From: Acanthopleura granulata
Lineage: Eukaryota > Mollusca > Polyplacophora > Chitonida > Chitonidae
DNA length: 64,000 nt
Direction: 5' to 3'
NCBI GenBank assembly: GCA_016165875.1
Contig: JABBOT010000082.1
Coordinates: 6,003,168-6,067,167 of the forward strand
The notes under the pieces are model-generated. The model saw only the letters and a program-made list of their open reading frames with translations, did no database searches and was not told the DNA's origin. Below, piece by piece: positions 54,801 through 64,000 of this stretch (position 1 is its first letter; each line of letters starts with the position of its first letter). The position numbers were made by a program, and so were the translations under genes.

Positions 54801-57608
54801 TATTTTCTAGGTCCTTTGGAGCTGCATATTCACCATAGTAGTTCATGGTTTGAAGATCGTTGTTCTCACTGTCGTTTAAGAGTTCCATTCCTATCGTTGA
54901 TTACGCTTTTTGTTACTTAGGGAGATTAAACCAGGCAAGATACAAGTCTTTTTTGTTTACATTTTCAAATGTACATATTAGATATGTTTCCAAATATGAT
55001 AATTATGCATGGATGATACATGATATATACTTCCAGTGAAAGCTCAGTGCAGCCAAAATATGCAAGAAGTCTACACGTTATCAGTGCGTTTCAAAGCGTC
55101 ACGTGTTAGGTGTCAGTATATCGAAAATTTACATTTTGGAGAAAAGCACTCACATGTGGTTATCAGTGCACCTCAATAAATGTCCGACAATGTCCATGCC
55201 ATATGTTATATGATAAAATTGTTAAGATAAGACTTGTTTTATATCCCACTTCTTATAAATTTGACGGGAAGAGATATTAGCGGATAACTAATTGTGTGAA
55301 ACAGACACAGTGGACGCTCATGGTTAATGCCTGCCTCTTGCATGGCAAGGCCTGTTATGTAACAACTTCAACCGCAACTTCAACGTGCTGTCTTTCTGAA
55401 GTAAACCTGTCAATGAGAGCAGGTTGGCAATCGGCCCGATCTACAACACGGCGATTTCCCATCTAGTTGCATATGGTCCTTGGTCGAAATGATTTGCAAG
55501 CCATTTTATTGGGTACCTCTGAGTAAACGTTTATTTTCACAAGTTGGCCATGCACTGCCTTGAGTCGTTATTCGTTCGTCTATATGTACATTGTCGGATA
55601 ATAATTATCTAGCCCAGTTAGTGTAATGTTACTTAAACACACATTTGGACTGTTGCTAAATCCAAACTTTAAAAGGGCTAGGAATATTTATTGATAAAAC
55701 GTCAAAACTGCAAATGGGACTTTCCTAAAATGTAGATGTTCGCCGATATGTAAGCTGAAGTACCTTTGACATTATCCAGAATTTTTATTGAAAGAAACGA
55801 AATATAGTACATATTAAATGTAACTGTGCAAAGTTTAAAAGTATGCAGTAAAGAAGCTTAAGGATGACAAGTGATGTGTACTTCGCTTGGCAAATCAGTG
55901 CTTCTCCGCGTAGATATGGTGGGCCATATGTGAATAAGTTATATACATTATATACCTTCTGTCCCAAACTCCTGTTGTGTTGGTTGCCTGCCTCAGACCA
56001 GACCCTTCGGCCTATTTTTCTTTGTGGTGTGCAGTAAACTTCTGAATTTAAGTTTGTACGCCATTTGGTGCACTGTGATTATATTCGTACTCAGTATCAT
56101 CTGGTGTGATTTTCACGTAAACCACGCCTTTGTGACATACACAAATTAGAGTCGAGGAGTTTTGCTATCATAGGACATCTTTCATAAAACCTGCAGGTCT
56201 GCTATAGAAGTAATTCTGACGAACGCAGTCAATGATGTTTTCTTACATATGGGGTTACGACACAGAGGACATCAGAAAACAACATTAGATGCATTACTGC
56301 TTCTTTTGTCTCAATCCGTAGATGATCTAAAGCCTCGATCGCTCATCATCTATTATATGCTTATTGCGCACCAGTTCCTATGGATGATTTAAATTTTCAG
56401 TCAATAATTACTGATGTAAATTTCTTTTCAAGCCTTAGAGGTGATCTTAAGTCTCAGTCACATCAGCAAGCATCCGGAGAAAAAATCTTAATGTATGACG
56501 CAGGTTGGATTGTAATTCTGTTGACGTGAACGATTCTCAATTATATTACGCAAAACCCGATATTTCAGGGTATAACTGCATGTGTACATGGACATGCGCA
56601 GAGTACAAGCAGGATTAACGTGATCTGTGTGGAACCACAGTAAATGTTCATACTGCCTTTCTGAGTATGGTTTATACGATCTTGCGCAACAATACTGTAT
56701 ATTTTCGGGATATTTGGATATAGTATTCAATTTTCTGATAATAGTCCATTACCCTTTATACTTACGTTTCTGTAAATGAGTATTTATGTATATTGTTCAT
56801 TATTTTCTATGTTTTTTTCATATTTCATTGCGAAATAAATATTATCTTCTAATGACACTGCATTTGTTGCATGTTTGTCCGAGAAGAATTAATTCTTATT
56901 GACACAGTCTTTTAAACAAGTTACAGACTAAATATACAACCTCGAAGAGACGACGGATCACCTTGCTCTCTTGAAAGAAAAGAAATGCACCTAATTATCA
57001 AATATGATTTCTTGAATTTTGGTCTCACGTGACCTACATGCATACTCATTATTGCTGACGTACAAAATTCTCAACATCATTTCCAACTATACTTTTCCTT
57101 TGATGCGGTTAACCCCATGTATTAATACCGGATTCCCTTACGGTTTTCTTAGATTTCTTCCCGGAATACTTTGAAACAGTTCTGAAATTTGCATTGTTTT
57201 AATTTAATGACTGGATTGTGGGAGCTGAAGGTGGTGTAGTGGTGAAAGGTGCTTGCCGTTAGGACAAATGGGGTGTGTGTGCTAAAACCGACGCTGCATG
57301 GACTGGGAGTTTCTACATTCTCCCGCTTCCACTGTTTGTGGTGCCAAGATGGCAAAATGCAGTCGATGACGCACCATGGCGCAGTTCACGGTTCGCTGTA
57401 AACCACTTGTAATCCATCAATATGGTGTGCGTATCATGTCGTTACATGTCGTTAAAAATTCTTGAGCATGGGAAGATGTATATACTGCTCTTCCCTTTCA
57501 GCATGACACTGGCCATAAAGACAACTATGCACACTGCATATACATATAACAGGAGAGATACTTCAAGTCAGTGATGGGTTTGTTTATAAGGGGGAGAATC
57601 AAGAGGGT
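54801..57608. other. Downstream DNA, no gene seen
   Basis: AT-rich unique DNA. A possible tRNA-like A box (TGGTGTAGTGG, about 57231-57241) is followed by SINE-like text to about 57540, but no B box is convincing. No gene supported. Confidence 0.5.
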
Positions 57609-57842
57609 TATTTATATATTTATTTGATTGGTGTTTTACGCCAAGCATTATGGTGGGAGGAAACCGGGTAAAGCCAGGAGGACATCCACGGCCATCCGAA
57701 GGTTGCTGGCAGTCCTCCCAACGTACGGCCGCAGAGGAAGCCAGCATGTGCTGGACTTGAACTCACAGCGACCACATTGATGACACACTCCTGGGTCATT
57801 GCGCTGCAATAGCGCGCTAACCGACTGAGCCACGGGGGCCCC
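57609..57842 (-). mobile_element. SINE with intact head and small 3' deletion
   Basis: On the minus strand: GGGCCCCCGTGGCTCAGTCG head with A box, B-box region TGAGTTCAAGTCCAGCAC, body, and 3' end with AAAT tail. The usual TATAAGTGAAATATTCTTGA segment is missing: GTGTTTTACGCC joins directly to AAGCATTATGG. Confidence 0.9.
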
Positions 57843-58680
57843 TCAGGAGGGTTAAGCTGCTGAAAGTATTTTCATTACTGTTGAACAAAGAGGTTTCAAT
57901 GTAGGTATGATTGAAGGTATTGTTTTCTTTTCCCTTTTTTCGTTGATAGCTTTCGTTTCCTTTTCCTTTCTTTTCATGTTAACAGTATTCCTCATTTAAC
58001 AAATCTGTTACTTTTTAGCCGTGGGGTAATATTTCTTTCTTGAATCTGAGAGTTAAAATAATGAATGCCAAGTGACATTTCTTCAAATTCTTTTATCCGA
58101 AACAGAGAACTAATCTGTACTTGACGCGCGATAATATTTGCTCTTTTGAAAGGCTATATTTCGCGGGTGCCAGAAATGGAACGCATAGGTTGAATTTTCA
58201 CCTCTAAAAATTTGTTTTGTTCAGAAATGAATAATTAATTTTATGCGATGTTATTTTTAGCCATTTTTAGCTTTGTTCCATAAAGAGAAACTCAACATGT
58301 CACCAATCATGAAATAAGCACGAAGCCCTCTCAGCATTAAGAATCTTAACCAGCACTGTAGGTATGGCAGCTACGTGGTTGTGACGTTAAGAGGGCTTCG
58401 TACAAGTGGCTCCAGGTCACAAGAGCACGTTCACTGTGGACTTTGGTAACATCTGGCGCCACCGATATGGTCTCACTTTGAGCTCATTTTTAGTATAATA
58501 CCTGTAATATGTAAGTGCCAATATACCTATATATGCTTCTTAATATCTATAAAATTTAGCCTAGAGTAGTCTCTGATCAATTAAATATATGCTGTATTCC
58601 AACTTCTACCAACAAGTCACAGAAAGTGCAATTTGTGTAACATCCAGAATGACATCTGTGTCTGTGGTGAGCAGGATATT

Positions 58681-58895
58681 GTTTATTTATTTACTTAATT
58701 TGTGTTTTATTTTATTTATACTAAGGCGACTAACATTATGGTGTGAGGAAACTGGACAGAGTCCGGGAGAAAACTACGACATCCGTGGTTGCTGGCAAAC
58801 CTTCCCACACATGAGCTGGACTTGACACACAGCGACAAAATTGGTGAGAGGCTCCTGTCATCCCACTATTAACGCTGCACTAGCGCCCTATTGTG
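58681..58895 (-). mobile_element. Diverged SINE
   Basis: Reverse complement of the family: TTATTTATTTACTTAATTTG, CGACTAACATTATGGTGTGA, GGAAACTGGACAGAGTCCGG, ATGAGCTGGACTTGACACAC and TGCACTAGCGCCC. The head is eroded and the 3' segment partly lost. Confidence 0.8.
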
Positions 58896-59432
58896 GATGT
58901 GCCCAATAGTGCGCAGGTCCTTCTGGACTAGATTAGCTGACACATGGATTTCCCTGTCCTCTAAGATGTATCCATTTTTGCCATTACATATGAGTTTTGT
59001 TTTTATCTGACTTAGAATGATGAACGTTGTTTTGACGACACTACTTACAGATCTCCCATAGTTTTTTGTAACAAAAGGCCCCTTCGTTCAAGATTACGAA
59101 GTAGCCAGTATGAAATGTTCCAATAATCAGTAATAACAATATGGAAGTTTCGAGTTCGAGCGCGTTTGTCGTAGAAGGTAAAAATGAGTTCAACTGTGTA
59201 ATGTGACTTGTCAAAAATGTCAGGCCATTTTGTTGACCTTAATTTACCGATCATCTGTCTTGCCATGTTAGAGAGGTACAAACGACCTCTCCTTCAACCA
59301 GGAGCTTCTTAAATCAAAAAACTTCCAGCTCATCAGTTTTCCCTATCGTACGTCTAGTCTAAGTAACTGTTTTTGAAATTTTTCTTGGACGCCCATGTTA
59401 TCGTAAATTTTGTAATTAGAAATAGTTACCTA

Positions 59433-60545
59433 ACATTTTGACAGATCACATTGTACAGTAGGGTTTTTCTTACCTTTACCGTTAAAAAGAGTTCGATCTC
59501 GAAACTCCCCTTTTGTGTAATGTTTATAGACTATACCTCCTTTGCTGGTTGATGCTTTAATTTTTATTTATTTATTTATTTGATTGGTGTTTTCCGCCGT
59601 ACTCAAGAATATTTCACTTATACGACTCCGGCCAGCATTATGGTGGGAGGAAACCGGGCAGAGCTCGGCGGAAACCCACGACCATCCGAAGATTGCTGGT
59701 AAACCTTCCCACTTACGGCCGGAGAGGAAGCCAGCATAATCTGGTCGTGAACTCACAGCGACCGCGTTGGTGGGAGGCTTCGGTCATTGTGCCCCGATAG
59801 TGCACTAAGCGACTGAGCCACGGAGGCCCCCAGCTGATGCTTTAAGTCTTTCAAGCACAGTCCTCTGTCCGAATCTCGTTAAATTGAGGGGTGAGGGGTG
59901 CGACGTGTCATTGCTGTAGGTTTATTTAAGTCAATCCTGGACTGTCTTTAATGGTGTTTTGGTGGAGTTGGAACGAGATTCGGATATCTCTTCAATCCAA
60001 GCGTTTCCTTCCTAAAAGTTGTACTGGCATTTTTTCAGCATATACCCAAATGAATTGATCAACAAACCTTACTTACACACACACTAAGTGTTTTTTTGAA
60101 AAGAAAATCTTATTGACATTTCTATGTCACTTACCCGCTTGCCTGTGTTTCAAGCAAATCAGCTCCGTCATCAAACCCATCTTTGTCAGCTGTCTCATTA
60201 TGTCACGAATATATGCTTATGTAGGCCCTAAGTCTCATTTCCACTACATGATATTTTAAAATTCTTCCTGTGCTCATTTTTATTAACTCTCTCATGACAT
60301 ATCCACATGTAACAAATATTCAGAGAAATAAAATAGTGACGAAATAATATTAATATCAACGCAAAAATAATCCATTCAAGGCTATATGGTACCCACTGAG
60401 AAATCCTCCAGAATCATTGCTAAAAAGGATGTAGGGCTCAGTATATGCTTTTCTCGTAAATGACATTGTCATGTGTCACTATAACCTAGACAACGTCCTT
60501 TACGAAAACAGTTACGAGAAATATGAGTTACGAAGTTATGACCGT
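59433..60545 (+). repeat. Dispersed repeat copy, split by a SINE
   Basis: 59433-59520 (CCTAACATTTTGACAGATCA; AGAGTTCGATCTCGAAACTC) and 60482-60540 (ACAACGTCCTTTACGAAAAC...GAGTTACGAAGTTATG) match, in order, the element at 40320-40600 in Prrx intron 1. A SINE insertion (59561-59834) accounts for part of the extra length between the two parts; the rest is unexplained. Confidence 0.45.
59561..59834 (-). mobile_element. Full-length SINE with 11-bp target-site duplication
   Basis: The best-preserved copy. TGATGCTTTAA flanks it at 59550-59560 and 59835-59845. On the minus strand: GGGGCCTCCGTGGCTCAGTC head with A box, B-box region TGAGTTCACGACCAG, full body, TATAAGTGAAATATTCTTGA, then AAAT tail. The intact duplication points to a relatively recent insertion. 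Confidence 0.95.
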
Positions 60546-61059
60546 GGTCCCAGGTGATTTGATGGGTAGACTGTTTTTTTCCAGACCCCAATCGGTATCT
60601 TCAACCCAGACACCTGATCCATGCTACAATAGTGAACTATTCTTCACTACGGCCCAAAGATCAATGAAAGAAACAAAGCAATCGATTAAACCTTACCGTA
60701 AAGTGTACTTTTATCCGACAATATAATATCCTGCAGTACTGTGACATTTTCTGCACAAGCATAATTAGAAACAAGAAGAGATCAAAATGTAGTTTAAAGA
60801 ATTACTCAGATAAAAGTACAATTATTAAAGAATTGTTGCAATTCCATGCTGTTTACAATTCTACCAAAAACATGAATGATACGGGCGAAGCATAATGTAG
60901 AATAAGGTACAGAACTGATAAATGCCTCGATTTGGAAATACAGAGTTGCCTCCCCTTTTGTGCCACTGGCGAATATACGCATTGTATAGGCCAATCACAT
61001 TTCAGCATGAGTAATAAAGCGTGAACACTTTATGACCACTTCATGGATTGAAAAAAAAA
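59846..61059. other. Downstream DNA, no gene seen
   Basis: AT-rich sequence apart from the dispersed-repeat part at 60482-60540. No coding region supported. Confidence 0.5.
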
Positions 61060-61660
61060 GAAAGAAAACAACAGTGGATAGTCAATCGGCATTATGTGGA
61101 TGAAAAATAATCAATAAACTGTTAGTGGGTACTTAATAGAAGAAAAGCAATCTGTGGGTAGCTAATAGAAACTTATGAATGAAAAACAATCAATTTATGG
61201 TCGATCGACATTTCACGAATGAAAAATAATCACTGAATATTCAATGGACATTTAATGGATGAAAACAATCAATAGTTGAAAACTCCATGAATGAAAAACA
61301 ATCAATGGATAAACACCAAACACTTTGTGGGTGACAAATAATCACTGGATAGGCAAGATTTTCGGACAATTCATAGCTGAAAAAATTCATTAGATCGTCG
61401 TTGGGCACTTTATAGATGAAATACAATCAGGGAGTAGTAAATGAGCACTTTCTATGTGAAGATCGTCAGTTGGTAGCTATTCGACATTTCATAGATGAAA
61501 CAATGGAGACTTCAGGGATGGAAAACAATCGGCGCATAATTAATGTTGATTTTTTAATATAAACAATCAGTCAATGGTTTATGGAGACTGTACATGAAAA
61601 GCGAAAATCAGTGGATCATCAGCGGGCTCTTCGTGGATGAAGAACAATCATGAACAAAGA
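61060..61660. repeat. Degenerate 40-bp minisatellite
   Basis: GAATGAAAAACAATCA and variants recur. Anchors at about 61101, 61141, 61180, 61220, 61260, 61292, 61332, 61378, 61417, 61457 and 61495 give a mostly 38-40 base period. Between anchors lies text such as TGGATAGTCAATGGACATTT. Confidence 0.85.
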
Positions 61661-61689
61661 CAAAAGGCGGATAATCATGGACCTTCATT

Positions 61690-62515
61690 TTCCCTTTGTT
61701 CTTTTGAAGGGGAAATTTATTTCTTCGAAGGGTCGATTTGTTTCCTTGGAGGAAAGATTTGTTCATATGGAGGAAGATTTTTTCTCTAGAAGGGAAGATT
61801 TATTCCCTTAAGGGGATGATCTGTTCTCTCGAGAGAAAGACTAGTCAGTCAAAGGGAAGATTTGTTCTCTCAAAGGGAAGATTCGTTCCCCACAAAGGTG
61901 AGATTTGTCCCCTTGGAGGCAAGATTTGTTCCCTTGGAATTCCCTTCGTTCCCTCAAAGGGAAGAGGGTGCCTCCGTGACTCTGTCAGTTAGCACCCTAA
62001 GACAGCGCAATGACCGAAGCCTCCCACCAATGCGGTCGCTGTGAGTTCAAGTTCAGCTCATGCTGGCTTCCCCTCCGACTTTACGTGGGAAGGTCTGCCA
62101 GCAACCTTCGGATGGTGGTGGGTTTCCGCCGGGCGTTTCTTCCCACCATAATGCTGGCAGTCGTCGTATAAGTGAAGTATTCTTGAGTACGGCTTAAAAC
62201 ATCAATCAAATAAATAAATAAATCAAAGGGAAGATCGGTTCCCTCTGAAGGAATCTTTGTTGCCTTGGAGGGAAGATTTGTTCCCTCCAAGGCAAGGTTT
62301 GTTCCCGGACAGGGAAGATATGTTCCCTTCGGAGGAAGATTTGTTTCCTCTGGGGAAAAATTTGTTTCTCAGAAATGAAGATCCGGTCCCTTAAAGGGAA
62401 GATATATTCCCTCCAAGAGAAGATCTTTTCCCTTGGAGGGAAGACTTATTCCCTCGAAGAAACAATTTGTTCCTTTGAAGGGAAAATTTGTTCTCACGGC
62501 GAAAAGATTTTCTAC
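61690..62515. repeat. 21-bp minisatellite with palindromic unit junctions
   Basis: The unit is about GGAAGATTTGTTCCCTTGGAG (one base split from the next copy), with roughly 23 copies beside the SINE at 61970-62222. Neighbouring units join as TTCCCTNNNAGGGAA, a dyad. Since 21 is a multiple of three, each frame reads a seven-residue periodic peptide, which explains the open frames at 61738-62044 and 62375-62618. These show no other sign of coding. Confidence 0.92.
61970..62222 (+). mobile_element. Full-length SINE inserted in the 21-bp minisatellite
   Basis: Head GTGCCTCCGTGACTCTGTCA, B-box region TGAGTTCAAGTTCAGCTC, body TACGTGGGAAGGTCTGCCAG, CCCACCATAATGCTGGC, TATAAGTGAAGTATTCTTGA and an AAAT tail. 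TCAAAGGGAAGA lies at 61954-61965 and 62223-62234. This could be a 12-bp target duplication, though both lie in repeat units. Confidence 0.92.
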
Positions 62516-64000
62516 GTTATTTTTAGTCTTAGTAATAATTGTGGTGAATCAGTACCTTCATATAAACTTGCGTTATTGCTCTTCTATAAACAATTGGGGT
62601 TTCCATAAAATTAGTTAGATAGAGCCTACATCGAGACACCATTGTGGTTTAAATTAGCCACTACAGGGCGCTGATATTAATACTCCATAAGTGGCTCACC
62701 TAATAACTGAGCAGCAAAATGTTTTTCACGGCAAAGCTTATATAATTGCTTTTGACACAGATTCAATGAGCAAAGAGCTATACTTTTAGTTCTGATCTGC
62801 GTACAAAACTTTTATACATGTATTAAGTACATGTACATAAAGTGAATGACCAAGTGTACTACTCTTTGTGTACCCGTGCTGCTTATATAGTACAACGCTG
62901 CACACTGCCAGATCAGGCCCACCACGTTCTAACGTCATCTGTGTACAGTGTATACAAAAAAGAGAAGTTAGAACACTTCACGGATATCACGCTAATTATT
63001 GATGAACGATATGTCCTGAATGATTGATTTTCAGGAACATGCCTGTGTTCTGCGTCGAAGCACATGTACAACTCAAAATAGTCAGTCGCGTACATCTTTG
63101 GCAAGGTATAAGTTACATGTAAACCATGCATCCAACATAAAAGAAAAACGGAGTGCTGTAATTTTAGCCCTCAATGTCCGAGTCCCAATAATAGTTTGTG
63201 CATCTCTGAAACAGGGATCTATATGCTTTCCCTAGCTTTTCCTTTATCAATATTATAAATGCCTCGAATATGAGATTTAGATGTCGAAACCGACATTCGT
63301 ACACCAGCCGTTAACCAAAATGGCCATTTAGGGTCACAAATTCACTTGCTTTTAAGCAAGAATTAATTTTCGAAAACATTTCATTACGACATGAAGTATG
63401 AAAGTTAATGTATGCACAAAAAGCAATCGGTATTACAATATATGGATGCAGAAGGCCGTTCGGCAAACTTTGCGCAAAATCGACGCTTACATTTCATTCC
63501 ATTCGGTCAGCAATTGTGACGTCCTTACGTCAAAGAAAGATTACAAGTATGTAACTATTGTTTGCGTCATCCGATTGACTTTTTGCAACATTTTTGTCGT
63601 CGTGTACATGTTCTTATGTGACAGTGCGGAAAAGTTGAATATTCATGAGTTTATGAATAACGCAAGATGTTCGGAAAAACGTGAATTTCAAACCCAATGT
63701 GTTTTCTTTTACTTGTATTTAAGTCTAGAGAGGCTAAGCTACTTCATGAATTCCAGGCATATAAAAGTCCAAGTATAGAAATTCTCCTGTAGTCTCTTTA
63801 AGCCCAAATCCAATCTCCTTAAAACCAGATCCTTAGTTCTGGCTGCCAACGCCACTGGGATCTGAAACTGGGCCAACAGATATCGTGTTCCAAGGAATTC
63901 TTGGAACCCTTCGAGAATAAGTAATGTTTAGCCAATCACCCAGCTAGTACTATAACCGCTCGCCCAGTGCGTGGATTCTGTCGTTCTTTTCAACTTTAAA
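62516..64000. other. Downstream DNA to the window end, no gene seen
   Basis: AT-rich unique sequence. An open frame at 63398-63778 (126 codons) has no recognisable domain, no clear splice context and AT-rich codons; I do not call it a gene. Confidence 0.5.

Noticed and set aside
61738..62608. Open frames with seven-residue periodic peptides
   Set aside because: The 21-bp array is a multiple of three and so stays open by chance. A SINE interrupts it and nothing else suggests translation.
63398..63778. 126-codon open frame near the window end
   Set aside because: No recognisable domain, no splice or promoter context, and composition like the surrounding AT-rich DNA.

Overview
This is animal nuclear DNA from one locus, not prokaryotic. 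It is AT-rich, its only recognisable gene is split by introns with GT/AG boundaries, and it carries many tRNA-derived SINE copies and tandem arrays. The SINE family (tRNA-like head, conserved body, 3' end reading TATAAGTGAAATATTCTTGA, then an AAAT/AATA tail) is one I associate from memory with molluscs and their relatives. I therefore suggest a lophotrochozoan, most likely a mollusc. I cannot name the species.

The one gene I can support is a paired-related homeobox gene, Prrx (PRRX1/PRRX2 type), on the + strand. Its three coding exons are 20585-20912, 52654-52847 and 53581-53916. They join in phase (phase 1, then phase 0) to give a 285-residue protein. That protein has an N-terminal Prrx motif (NFTVSHLLDLEEL), a Q50 paired-type homeodomain (residues 129-188), the Prrx-specific proline-rich block ending DYLSW, and a C-terminal OAR motif. 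Intron 1 is 31,741 bases; intron 2 is 733 bases and falls between homeodomain residues 46 and 47. A CpG-rich 5' flank and a 3' untranslated region with AATAAA signals bracket the gene.

Layout: 1-20 kb is upstream non-coding DNA rich in SINEs and minisatellites, including a 32-bp satellite with a 166-bp higher-order repeat. 20.1-20.9 kb is the promoter region and exon 1. 20.9-52.6 kb is intron 1, which is poor in recognisable SINEs and contains GC-rich islands and inverted repeats that are candidate regulatory elements. 52.6-54.7 kb holds exons 2 and 3 and the 3' UTR. 54.7-64 kb is downstream non-coding DNA with several SINEs, a 40-bp array and a 21-bp array.

I found no undescribed enzymatic or defence system. 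The points most worth a second look are the gene architecture (OAR inside the last exon), the SINE-poor large intron, the satellite organisation with SINEs inserted into arrays, and a few dyad-symmetric GC-rich intronic elements. Long open frames over the tandem arrays are artefacts of repeat units that lack stop codons.
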